Assembly: GCF_011397635.1 (NCBI RefSeq)
Contig: NC_064770.1
Location: 4,049,826-4,113,825 of the forward strand
DNA length: 64,000 nt
Origin: Epinephelus fuscoguttatus
Lineage: Eukaryota; Chordata; Actinopteri; Perciformes; Serranidae
Direction of reading: 5' to 3'
Shown in pieces: positions 48,058-58,700 of the stretch (within the stretch, counting starts at the first letter, position 1; the number at the start of each line of letters is the position of its first letter). Below the pieces are notes generated by a model. That model was given only the letters and a program-made list of their open reading frames with translations. It had not been told where the DNA came from and did no database searches. The position numbers and the translations under genes are program-made.

Positions 48058-49171
48058 AGTCACCAGAAAAAATGTTGGCATTGTAAGTTTGCAAACCACT
48101 GGTATGTTACATTTGTGCATAATTATACTATATATATATATTACTTGCTAAAAACATCCACGCTGGTGCCGAAAAAGCTACCTGGAAAACAGTGAAAGGT
48201 CATTAAAGAACACCCACATTTGATACCCAAAAAGCTGCTGGAAAAACAGCAATGACTTGCTTAAAATATCCATATTGGGTACCTAAAAGCCACCAGGAAG
48301 ACAGGAATGGGTCACTAAAAAACACCCACCTTTGGTACCTAAAATGCCGGTAGAAAAGCAGCGATGGGTTGCTATATAAACACCCACAATGAGTGCTTCA
48401 AAAGCTGCAAGATTATTAGTGACCAAAAAGCCAGGACAACAGCAATGGATTCACTAAAAACCAACTACTTTTGGTGCCAAAATGCTGCGGGATAAACAGT
48501 GATGGGTGGCTATAAAAACACGCCCACAATTGTTGCCTAAAAAGCTGCTGGGACAACAGCAACAGGTTGCTAAAAAACCCCACCTACAATTGGTGCCTAA
48601 AAAGCTGCCAGGAAAACAGCAACGAGTTGCTAAAAAACACCCATGTTTGGGGCACAAAAAGCTGCGGAAAAAACAGGAATGACACGCTAAAAAATACCCA
48701 CACTGTGTGTCTAAAAAGCTGCCAGGAAAACAGCCATGGGTTGCCAAAAAATATTGGTCTACTATTGTATGTACTATCTGGTCTACTATTAGTGGCCAAA
48801 ACGCTGTTCAGAAAAAAGTAATGGGTCACTAAAAACACCCGCAATTGATGCCTTAAAATCTGCCGGGACAACAGAAATGGGTCACTATAAAACAACACCC
48901 ACTTTTGGTGTCCAATAAGCCACTGGGAAAAAAAAGAAACAGGTCACTAACACACAACTGGTTTTGCTGTTTGCTGGTCTCAAACGGTGGTCTGCAGCTT
49001 GGCAAGGGTGTCTTGCCTAGGTGTCACTTCATCAACCATCCCCTCCACCTCCCAATGACAAAGTCAGCTCATATACTACATTACTTTAGAAAGATATATA
49101 TGAAACATGCAAATGTAACGTATTCTTGTTTTGTAGAAACATACAATGCCCACAATTTCCTCTGGGGACTG
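48058..49171. mobile_element. Repeat family B, long copy carrying an expanded minisatellite
   Basis: The left end reads 'cagtcaccagaaaaaatgtt'; the right end contains 'gtagaaacatacaatgccca' and 'tctggggactg'. Between them, about 48146-48960 is a tandem array of roughly 13-14 diverged units of 55-60 bp with the consensus flavour 'aacacccacaattggtgcct' then 'aaaaagctgccaggaaaaca' then 'gcaatgggttgc'. The flank 48980-49110 matches the inverted complement of 18400-18560, so this copy is inverted relative to that one. Open frames over the array (Cys/Phe-rich) are artefacts of its periodicity. Confidence 0.85.
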
Positions 49172-49439
49172 GGCTGTTAAAAACAATAATATCTTTATAC
49201 CTGAGTCATAGGCTGCATCAACCCGTCAAATAAGGTGCCTGTTCACAAACACTGTGGATAATTACACTGTTGGTAATTGATATGGGACATAAGGGGAAGA
49301 GCAATGCAGGGAAAAACAAAACAAAACAAAAAAATCTAAACTAGATAAAACTGGCATCTGAAAAAAAGTCAAAAAGAAAACCTCATGAAAAACAAAAACC
49401 TTGTATTAAAATTTTATGGAAAGCTGAGTTAAAAATTTA

Positions 49440-49610
49440 ATATTAAATAAGATAAGATAAGATAAGATATACCTTTATTGATCCCACAATTGAGAAATGC
49501 CAGTGTTACAGCAGAAAAGGGGAAAGAGTCAGATTCAAGATTTCAAAATTTAAAAAACTTGAAAAACTAGGCATGCAATAAAAGTACAAAAAATACAAGT
49601 AACAGCAATA

Positions 49611-49649
<39 letters not shown>

Positions 49650-51005
49650 CAGTGGATTAAAGTGAGCAGTGCTGGTTATGTAGCCTGACAGCAGCAGGCA
49701 GGAAGGACCTGCGATAGCGTTCCTTCACACACTTTGGGTGAATCAGTCTATCGCTGAAGGAGTTCTCCAGAGCTTTTATCTCCTCCTGCAAAGGATGGGA
49801 GTCATTAGTCCTCAGAGATGACAGCTTGGCTGTCATCATCCTTTCTCCCACCACCTGCACAGAGTCCAGAGAGCATCTCAGGACAGAGCTGGCCTTCTTG
49901 ATCAGCTTGTCCAGTCTCTTCCTATCTTTCAGCCGAGACGCTGCTGCCCCAGCAGACCACTCCATAAAAGATGGCTGATGCCACCACAGTGTCAAAGAAG
50001 GTCTTCAGGAGTGCCCCCTGCACTCCAAAAGACCTGAGCCGCCTCAGCAGGTAGAGTCTGCTTTGGCCTTTCTTGTATAATGCTGTTATATGATCAGTCC
50101 AGTCCAGTTTATTGTTAAGATGAACACCCAGGTACTTATAAGATGTCACCATCTCAATGTCCTTTCCCTGGAAGTTCACCGGTGTTGGGGGGAAGAGTCT
50201 GCGCCTGCAGAAATTCACCATCAACTCTTTGGTTTTCCCCACATTGATCTGAAGGTGGTTCCTCAGGCACCAGTCCACAAAGTCCTGGTTCAGTTCTCTG
50301 TACTCCCAGTCGTCCCCATCTGTGATGAGGCCGACTATGACAGAGTCGTCGGAGAACTTCTGCAGATGACAGGTGGGTGTGTCGTATGAAAAGTCTGCAG
50401 TGTAGAGGGTGAAGAGGAATGGTGCCAGCACCGCCCCCTGTGGGGCCCCCGTACTGCAGACAACCAAGTCCGATACACAATCCTGGGTCCTGACATACTG
50501 CGGCCGGTCCGTGAGGTAGTCCAGGATCCAGGATGTGAGGTGATTAGCCACCCCTATGTGCTCCAGTTTGTCCCTCAGAAGCGCAGGCTGTATGGTGTTG
50601 AAAGCTCTGGAGAAGTCAAAGAACATGATTCTCACAGAGCTTCTGGGCTTCTCCAGGTGATAAAGATCTCTATGCAGGAGAAAGATGATGGCGGTGTCCA
50701 CCCCAATGCCAGGCCAGTAGGCAAACTGCAGCAGGTCCATTGAAGGGCCTACTGCTGGGCGGAGACAAGACAGGACCAGGAGTTCCAGATTCTTCATGAG
50801 GTGCGATGTTAATGCCACCGGTCTGAAGCTGCTGAAGTCCCTGGGGTGCAGAGTCTTGGGCACAGGTACCATGCAGGATGTCTTCAACACCTGTGGTACT
50901 TTTCCCCAGCCTCAGGCTCAAGTTGAAGATGGTTTCAACTATCCCACTCAGTCAGTCTGTGCAGGACTTCAGGAGCCTGGAGCTGATGCTAATGATATGA
51001 TGATA
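49440..51005 (-). mobile_element. 5'-truncated L2/Rex1-type non-LTR retrotransposon
   Basis: On the - strand, 50890-49922 encodes most of a reverse transcriptase: FFDFSRAFNTI (motif A Asp), STGAPQGAVLAP (motif B) and KFSDDSVIVG (motif C, with FSDD where most LINEs have F/YADD). It is followed by NHLQINVGKTKEL and YKYLGVHL. The C-terminal part continues in another frame at 49995-49657 (LIKKASSVLRCSL ... RSFLPAAVRL), so there is a frameshift around 49925-49990. No endonuclease domain remains. The 3' end has a (GATAA)n tail near 49451-49475 on the + strand with 'cctttattgatcccaca', typical of this group. It is inactive. Confidence 0.9.
49612..49645. repeat. (AAT)n microsatellite
   Basis: Trinucleotide run of about 11 units just beyond the 3' end of the LINE reading frame. 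Confidence 0.9.
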
Positions 51006-52009
51006 ATATATCACAATCTATTTAAAGCTATATATCAAGCAAAGAAAAGATCAAAAGCACACACAACATAAAGTGGAGCTATGTATAAATAACACCAAAT
51101 ATTTTTACTTCATTGTAAGGTTGGTCTGGTCAGAACACCCATCAGGGCTGCCATTCCTCCTGCGGACAGCAGAGTGCACTACTTCACTGTGCAATAAGGA
51201 ATGATGGCCTGCCTGGCTGACTGCTCTGGGATCAGGAAAGCAAATTAACCACTTCTGCACAAGGACATGAAAGAAAAGGAAGCTGCTTCTTTATTAGGCA
51301 GGAACATTTGGTCAAGCTGGTAAGTTTCCCCTCATTTAAACCACAGATGTTGTTTTGGGGGCAGTTTAGTCTGAATAATCTTTCCAAAAGAGGTAACAAT
51401 GGAAGGAGATGGCTTCAGTCTGGATCATAGAGAGGAGATTTTTACAGCTCCTGGCTCTACCCTGAAAATAAATGTGCTGGGTGATGATTCTATAGCCGCT
51501 CTCCATTTTTGTGTAATTTGGGATTATAAACCTCCCAGCCTTGTAATGGCTAAACTGGTTTGATGTAATTTGCAGCCAAAATAAGCAGCAACAAATTATG
51601 CAATCCAAAAACTCACAACTGAATGACAGCTCAACAGCTCAAACCCAAGTTTCAGTAACAATACCAAAACAATACATTTTTCTATCTTGGATAAATACAG
51701 TCATGTTTTTCTTAACCTTGTTTTTATTATGAATTATCTTTACCTATTTGTGTTACATGTTGTAACATAAAACAGCTGTGAATTACTCTGTCCTAAATTA
51801 AATGAAATATTAGCTAAGTTATGATGATTACTATCTGAACTATCTGAGAACTATCTGAATAAGTATGGAACTTGTCAGTTTTTCTTATTTTGATTTCTCA
51901 ACTTCAAAAGTACTGACAGACAAAACCCACTCCTGTGGGACAACCATGAGTTAAAGAGGACAACATGATGCTTGCTGAGGTGACACGACAATTATACAAT
52001 CTGCATACT
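51006..52009. other. Intergenic, no gene seen
   Basis: AT-rich sequence with no homology that I recognise. Confidence 0.5.
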
Positions 52010-52204
52010 GATAGTATCAACGTCATGGAAGCTTCATATTCAGGTGTGTGTGTGTGTGTGTGTGTGTGTGTCTACATATATGTACTGTATCTATCCTCCT
52101 GCTAGTCACACCTGACACAGCTGATAACAGTTTGGCAGGTTGTCACACACACGCACACATACACACACATCTGAATATGAACCTTCCATGACGCTGATAC
52201 TATC
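52010..52204. repeat. Strong hairpin: 34-bp inverted arms extended by GT/CA tracts
   Basis: Arms 52010-52043 and 52171-52204 are inverted complements with two mismatches in 34. The left arm is followed by a (GT)n tract (52044-52071) and the right arm is preceded by a CA-rich tract (about 52145-52170), which can extend the stem. The loop is about 70-125 nt. It could be a foldback element or a structured transcript. Confidence 0.85.
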
Positions 52205-52333
52205 AATTTTACATTGAATTTACAAATAATGTGACAGCAGGGTCATCTTGTTAAAATCAGGACCATCAGGACTGATTTCCACAATAGGATCAAACAGCTC
52301 CAAACAATAATGATAAAATATTATGTCTTAATT

Positions 52334-52364
<31 letters not shown>

Positions 52365-54049
52365 TTGAAACAAGTAATGACCTATTGACTGGAGCCAGGC
52401 TGACTGACTTGCTGTGTTTGGAGAGGACACACACACACACACACACACATTGTTACCATAATGAGTGTCTGGTATCAGGAGAGGACAACGAAGACCATTA
52501 TCATGCAAATCAATACAGCTGAGCCATTATGTCATAGATGGCTCATATTGACCCATGATGACCTGTCGGCACTCCAGCTGTGACCAGGATGAAACCTTTT
52601 AAAATTGGCCATTATAGCTCCTTCTAATCTGAACATGTCTTGTTATGAGGAGAAGAAGCAACATTTCTTTTTCCTATCATAATTATTAATTCTACTTATT
52701 CCACAGCTGCTGTTGATGCTGTCTCTGTGCACAGGGATTGTACAACGAGAGAGCTGAAGTCATGACATCATGTCAGGGCTGGCTTCTCTCTCAATGCAAT
52801 CTGTGTCCCTGGGATTTACTTTACAGGATGGATCAGATCCACTGCAGCAGTTGCTATTAGAAATTGAAATCTTCTGAGTGTGAGTAAGAGTAACGAGTAC
52901 ATTGCGCAGAAAAAGTACAGTTCCCATGAAAATGTGAGACCACAGCAACACAGGTATTTACATGATCAAAACTCGGTTGTGTCCGTATCCATAAAATTCC
53001 CTAACACTAATTTTTCCAAATTTGTAAATGTAATCTCTGCCATTTAGTCCTCTGTGTCCTGTTGCTATTACAGACATGTCTGAACTTGCTACAGCCCCTC
53101 AACTCGCTCATGAAAGACTCCTCTTCTGTTAAGCAGAATTTAAAAAGGTTAATACTAGCTCCACAATGCTGCAACATCAAAACGCTGCTTACATACTAAT
53201 GTTACAATAGTAATATCAATTATTACAATAATTATCAAAATAATATGCAATAATATGCAGCCTAAAATCAAACACTGGCACTGCAAGATGCCGCCGTTGT
53301 TTGGTTCTGTGTAAAAATTCAAAGGCAGCATAAAGAAGGGACTTCGTCATGGCCCTATAGCGTTATCTGTGTTTGAAAGGGTTTTTGTCATCACGAGGAT
53401 GGTGGATGGTGCAACATCTAGCTGCATACCATTTTTTTGAGACCAACAACAGCTGTTGTTTTTTAATGACTGGTGGTCGGTGTTTGCAGCAGATTATGTG
53501 TTGCTGAACATGTGTATTTAGTGACCTGACACTGCTTTCAAGCATTTTTGTGCTGCTGAACATGGGTGTTTTTTTAGTTGCTGCTCTTTCTGCACTTTTT
53601 GTGGTGCCAAACAAGATAATTTTAAAGGCAAAACATGATATTTCCCTAACTATAACCAAAGATTTTTTGTGCCAAAACATAAGCATACAATAACCACAGC
53701 AATTTTAGAAACTAAAGTTTCAACATATCTGCTATAATGTACAAATGCAACATATCTGTGATTTGCAGAAATGTAAAATGCTAACATTTTGTCTGGCGAT
53801 TGGATGAAAATATAATCACCTATACAGAATTAGATAACACTGAATGGGCCTATGGGCCCTTTTACGTTGTATACTTTTTCATTATGGTATTGCTAGTATA
53901 ACTCAGGTAAAGGGAATTAATAGCCTACTTCTTCCACCAATGCATACAAACACAGCAATGGGAAATCAAATTCAAAAACAGCATTTTAAATTGTGCTTCA
54001 AAATAAAGTATATTTAAATGATTACACAAGTCCCTAATGTCGCAGACGA
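52205..54049. other. Intergenic with microsatellites and family B fragment
   Basis: (GT)n at about 52339-52363 and (AC)n at about 52428-52449. A family B right-half copy lies at about 53390-53803, ending 'gcagaaatgtaaaatgctaa' then 'cattttgtctggcgattgg'. No gene was recognised. Confidence 0.6.
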
Positions 54050-54337
54050 CTATCTCTCTTCCATTGTGCCCGCTCCTCTCGCTCTCTCCCCCTCCTGCTG
54101 CTGTTACGTCAGCAGCGGGGGGGTTGGTCGTGCTTTTCTCGGCGGCGGCGCTACTTCTCTCACTGCCAGTCGTCTCTGGACCAACGCGACGCGCACACAC
54201 GATTTGCCCGGCGCAGCTTTGAAAAGGACTATATCGTGATTATTTTTGTTTTGTTTTGTTGAAACTTGGATACTGTTCGTACACTCGTCGCAATGCAACA
54301 ATGTCAACTATAATTAAGAGCTTGGAAGTGCCGACAG
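54050..54337 (+). promoter_or_regulatory. arl4d: arl4d CpG-rich promoter and 5' non-coding exon with an upstream ORF
   Basis: The region is CpG-rich against an AT-rich background. It ends at a strong donor 'ccgacag|gtgaga' (exon end 54337). A matching acceptor 'tcatgtcctcag' starts the next exon at 55183. An ATG at 54301 (context acaATGt) opens a frame that, after splicing 54337 to 55183, runs to TGA at 55248-55250 (34 codons). The transcription start was not identified. Confidence 0.6.
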
Positions 54338-55365
54338 GTGAGAAATAATAACATTAAATCCAAATAACCTAAACGTGTGTTGACTTTTTTGTAGAGCGGC
54401 TGTCTGTGATTAGACCGGCGGCTCCGCTCCTTTGAGTCCTTCCGCCGCGAAGCACAAAGAGAAGAACTATACACTTTTTACCGAATTAGACTTAGGCTAC
54501 TGACTAAACTGTAACTTATTGGTTTGTACTACAGTTGCTCAGAAATGTCTGAATGCATGTGAACTTTTTCTTTTGTGCTTCGGTTTTGTGGCTGTGTTTC
54601 TAACCGAATTTCAACCAGGACTTGTAACGTTTGTGCCTGATTGGGTAACTAACTCACTCAGCATTAGCGTTGGTTGACGCCACCAAAAGCCAGAGCAGGG
54701 CCTCCATTTGATCTGTTTTTTCTAGTTCTGTGCAGGAGACAGCTAGAAAACACAACATCTGCTGACACTGCTCTCTGCCGTACAAATACAATGCCTCACC
54801 ATTTACTGAGCACCCTGTCAGAACAAAAGATTACCAGCAGTTTACAACACAAGTTTTTTTAACATGTTTTTTTTTTTTTTTTTTTTTTTTACATGGAATT
54901 AGCACTGTAGTCATATTTGATCAAGCACATAATTGGATATAAATAATTGTTACACTAAATTTATAAAACGCACTAACCCTGGAGCCTTTATTCATTCTAT
55001 GTGCAGTTTTTTCCAAAGTGAAAAAATGTGGCTTTGGTGTACTGTTCTGTCTTCATGGAGAGATAGTGGATTGGGGCTGCACTAAGTTTCAGCTAGTCTT
55101 AATTACTGACAGCCCAGTTCCCCTGTAAAGATAGCTGACTCATGTTTTCCTCCCCCTCTCCTTTTTTATCTCATGTCCTCAGAGACTGCAGCCAGAAGTC
55201 TATGCCCTCATCACCCTGCACCAGCCATTGAAGTGAGGCCAGGAGTGTGAACTGCTCTCTAGCCAAACGACCCCTCCCTGTCCCTCCCGCCACCTTCAAA
55301 GTGTCCAGACATACACTTTTTTTGCTGCCAAGGACACAGAAAGCAAGTTAGACAAGGGCTCAGGA

Positions 55366-55788
55366 AAACAACAAGATCGTGGGAGTTAAAAGGAAGACCT
55401 GCCAAAGGAAATAATTTTGTGTTGTAAATCTTTAGAGGGAATATTCCACTTTACAGGACTTAAACATGGGGAACCAGTTAACAGAAATTGCCCCCAACAC
55501 CCCATTCCTCCCCAGCTTTCAGTCTTTACATGTAGTAGTGATTGGTTTGGACTCTGCAGGGAAAACCTCGCTCCTCTACAGACTCAAGTTACGGGAAACA
55601 ACAAGATCGGGAGTTAAAGAGAAGACCTGCCAAAGGAAATAATTGTGTTGCTTAAACATGGGGAACCAGTTAACAGAAATTGCCCCCAACACCCCATTCC
55701 TCCCCAGCTTTCAGTCTTTACATGTAGTAGTGATTGGTTTGGACTCTGCAGGGAAAACCTCGCTCCTCTACAGACTCAAGTTACGGGA
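55366..55788 (+). repeat. Tandem duplication of the arl4d 5' UTR/start-codon region
   Basis: Unit 1 (about 55366-55596) and unit 2 (about 55597-55788) each contain 'aacaagatcg', 'agacctgccaaaggaaataa' and then the first 44 codons of arl4d. The coding part (about 137 bp, from 'cttaaacatgggg' to 'acggga') is identical. The non-coding parts differ by several small indels, and unit 1 has 34 extra bases (about 55417-55450). Confidence 0.9.
55466..55642 (+). pseudogene. Truncated upstream copy of the arl4d start (58 codons)
   Basis: This frame begins with the same [11 protein letters not shown] as arl4d and keeps the nucleotide-binding P-loop (GLDSAGKT, 27-34). After Glu44 it runs into the duplicated UTR sequence and stops (TAA 55640-55642). 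It lacks the switch regions, DVGGQ, NKQD and the C-terminal basic tail, so it cannot be a functional GTPase. In the transcript it would act as an upstream ORF just ahead of the real start at 55658. Confidence 0.8.
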
Positions 55789-58700
55789 GTTTGTTGAGAC
55801 GATCCCCACCAAAGGCTTCAACATGGAGCGGATTAAAGTGCCCATGGGGAACTCCAAAACCAACACCACCATGTTCCAGGTTTGGGACGTCGGCGGTCAG
55901 GACAAACTGAGGCCCCTCTGGAAATCATACACCAGGAGGACAGACGGACTGGTATTCGTGGTGGATGCCGCTGAGGCAGAGCGAATGGAGGAGGCCAAAG
56001 TGGAGCTCCACCGGATCACCCGATCAGCGGAAAATCAGGGGGTGCCTGTGCTGGTTCTGGCAAACAAACAGGACCTGGATGGAGCCATGTCAGCTTCAGA
56101 GGTAATTATTGTCACATAAATGGCTTGGTATTGTATAGAGCTGATTTAGCTATTGTAGCTTCTTCAGTCCATATTATTTCATATTACTTAACTGTAGACT
56201 GGGTGTCTTAAGCTTTTCAACTGTATGGTGGAAAAGACAAGATGTCAGTATTGGCTTTGGTAAATGGTGATGTGTGTTTTCACGAAATTGGGATTTTTTT
56301 TGTAGTCAAAGTATTGCTTTGGTATCTGAACTAAAGCTTGAGTATCATACTAGCACTAAAAGCCAAAAAATTCAAATTATATCATGTAGGGCTGCACAAT
56401 TATTTAAAAAAAATTTATCAAAACCACAACATGGCTGAGTTCAATATACAAATTGTATAGGATCCAGTTTTTTGATGAAGGTAAAATGTGTCAACATCCC
56501 ATTATAATTGAAGCATTGTGGTGTTACAGAGATTCCCCAGCCTAGATATCATTAATGGCATAAGAGGACATGTTTGGTTCAGACCCCAGCAAAAATCACA
56601 GCGTGATCATATTTATATTTGTATGAAGGAAATGCCAAATTTCCCATTCCCATTAAAATCGCAAGTCATACCGCAATATCTGTGCAAATAATCGCAATGA
56701 TATTGTTTTATATATCATGCAGCCCCAGTACCAAGCAAGATCCACGAGTGATAGATTTTCAAGAAAGGTCTTGAAAGGTTTTACATCATGGTGTTCTTGG
56801 CTTTTACTAATAAAAGATCAAATGGCTAGCCAGAGATAAACTTATCTGCAACTGATTCAACACATGGAAACTGCAACATTACTGAGTTTGACTTCAAGGT
56901 AAAACTCAAGTTACACTTTTATGAAGTGCTACCGTCTTTGTACGTCTCTATGAAGAAGTCCACAAGCCGCCATAGATGCTTGGTTTATATGCAGGGATGA
57001 ACTGTACTGACTGCACATGCATAAACAAAAGCTATATGAACAAAACTAATAACAGACTAAACAAAGCAGAGTGTGTGTCTGCTGTCCATGTTCACTTCAG
57101 AATACACTGGGCCTTTAAAATGGTGTGGCCTTGTACGTGCTACAATATAAATCAGCCCCGACATGATGGTGGTCACTGCAGATAGACAGTGCGTTTGTTA
57201 CTCAACTCACCAGGAGTGGCAGCACAGCTGGAAAATGAAAAATGTTGGCGGGTGTTCCAAAGCCTTGTAAAAACAAAAACAAAAAAAAAACCATCCACAA
57301 TGACCATATACTGATGACTGTCAACTGAATATTTCATTACCAAGTAAGCCTGCTTAAAAATCCTTGTAGAAATATGTTTGAAAGGAATGATGCAATACAT
57401 TGTGTTGGCCAGATGATTTTCTCACGAGGACTGATGATCATGGCACCAGTAGGGATTAAAACCATCATATAGTAGAACATTGTTAACCAGGAATATTGCT
57501 GCCTTTCTCCCTTTAGAAACAAAATAATTGCCAACACTGCATTAGCATCTGAGCCGTCATTTTGTAGTGTGTTACTGAGAAAATTGACTGTAGAGCTATA
57601 ACGATTTTTATTCTTACTGATAAAGTTGTCGAGTATTTTTTCAATCGTTCAGTCTACAGAATGTCAAAATAGTGACATGTTCACTGAAATCGATTACTTC
57701 AGATGGCTTGTTTTGTCCAGCCAACAGTTCAAAATCTAATTATCATATAAATTATTAATATTAGTCAATAATATCAATAGTCAGTTGCTTTTTAGTCCAC
57801 TAGATGCATTTTGCTGCTGCAAAAAATGGCTGAGGTGAGATGAACAGGCAGAAAACTTAATCTCATTAGAGAAAAGAGATGTCACCAAAGTTTTCCTTCA
57901 GGGACATAAAAAGAAATCGCAATATATTATACCACAATACTCAGCATATCACAACATATATTTAAAATCGCAATAATATTGTATCATGACTTGAGTGTCG
58001 TGATAATATTAGGGATGTCCAGATCCGATATTTGGATCGATATCGGCCGCCGATATTAGCAAAAACTGTGTATCGGCATCGGATCGGACTGCATGGAAAA
58101 ATGCCAGTCCAGAACTCTGATCCAGTTTTTCATGGAATCCGATCCAGGTTTTCTGGCCAGCCCAGTGCTCCGCGATTCAAGCAGTCCATTCCAGTGATCC
58201 GCTCCAGCTCTTACTATCAATCCACCAGGCCAGCATGCAGACACACAGGAAACAGTAGCACCAGGCTGGCACTGACACTACAAAAATAACTGAAAAGGAA
58301 AGGCTGCATTGTTTGTTAAATGTCAACAATGTCTTGTGGTGTTAATCTATTTTTTATTTATTAGGGGACCAAAGCACAAGTGTGTGGAGTCTTGCTGCTA
58401 TTTTAATTTCAGTGTTAGACATTTTAAAGATTTCTTGTGTTGATTTATTTTCTATTTATTAAGGGGCCAAAGCAGCCAAAGCAAACCAGCTATATTTTTT
58501 ATTTAATGTTAATGTTCAAGTTTAAAGTTTGTTTATTTAACAATAAACAGGTCAGTTTCTCATACCAACTATTGTGGATCATTCTAACTAACCTGATTAA
58601 GTAGTTGTTCTTGTTAGAGTAATATCGCTTGATCAGACCTTTTCTAACATGACTGACAACAAAATAAGTGAATATGTATAATATGCGCTTGGATCAGATT

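Noticed and set aside
48454..48898. Open frames encoding a Cys/Phe-rich repeated peptide (FPGSFLGT-like) on the - strand
   Set aside because: The periodicity is that of the 55-60 bp minisatellite; the frames are broken, lack a gene context, and the same units occur in other transposon copies.
48146..48960. CRISPR-like array of regularly spaced repeats
   Set aside because: Units are contiguous and diverged with no unique spacers, and the genome is a vertebrate; it is a minisatellite inside a mobile element.
55643..55657. Five extra N-terminal codons before the arl4d ATG
   Set aside because: The frame there starts with TTG, not ATG; the conserved MGNQLTE start at 55658 carries the myristoylation glycine.
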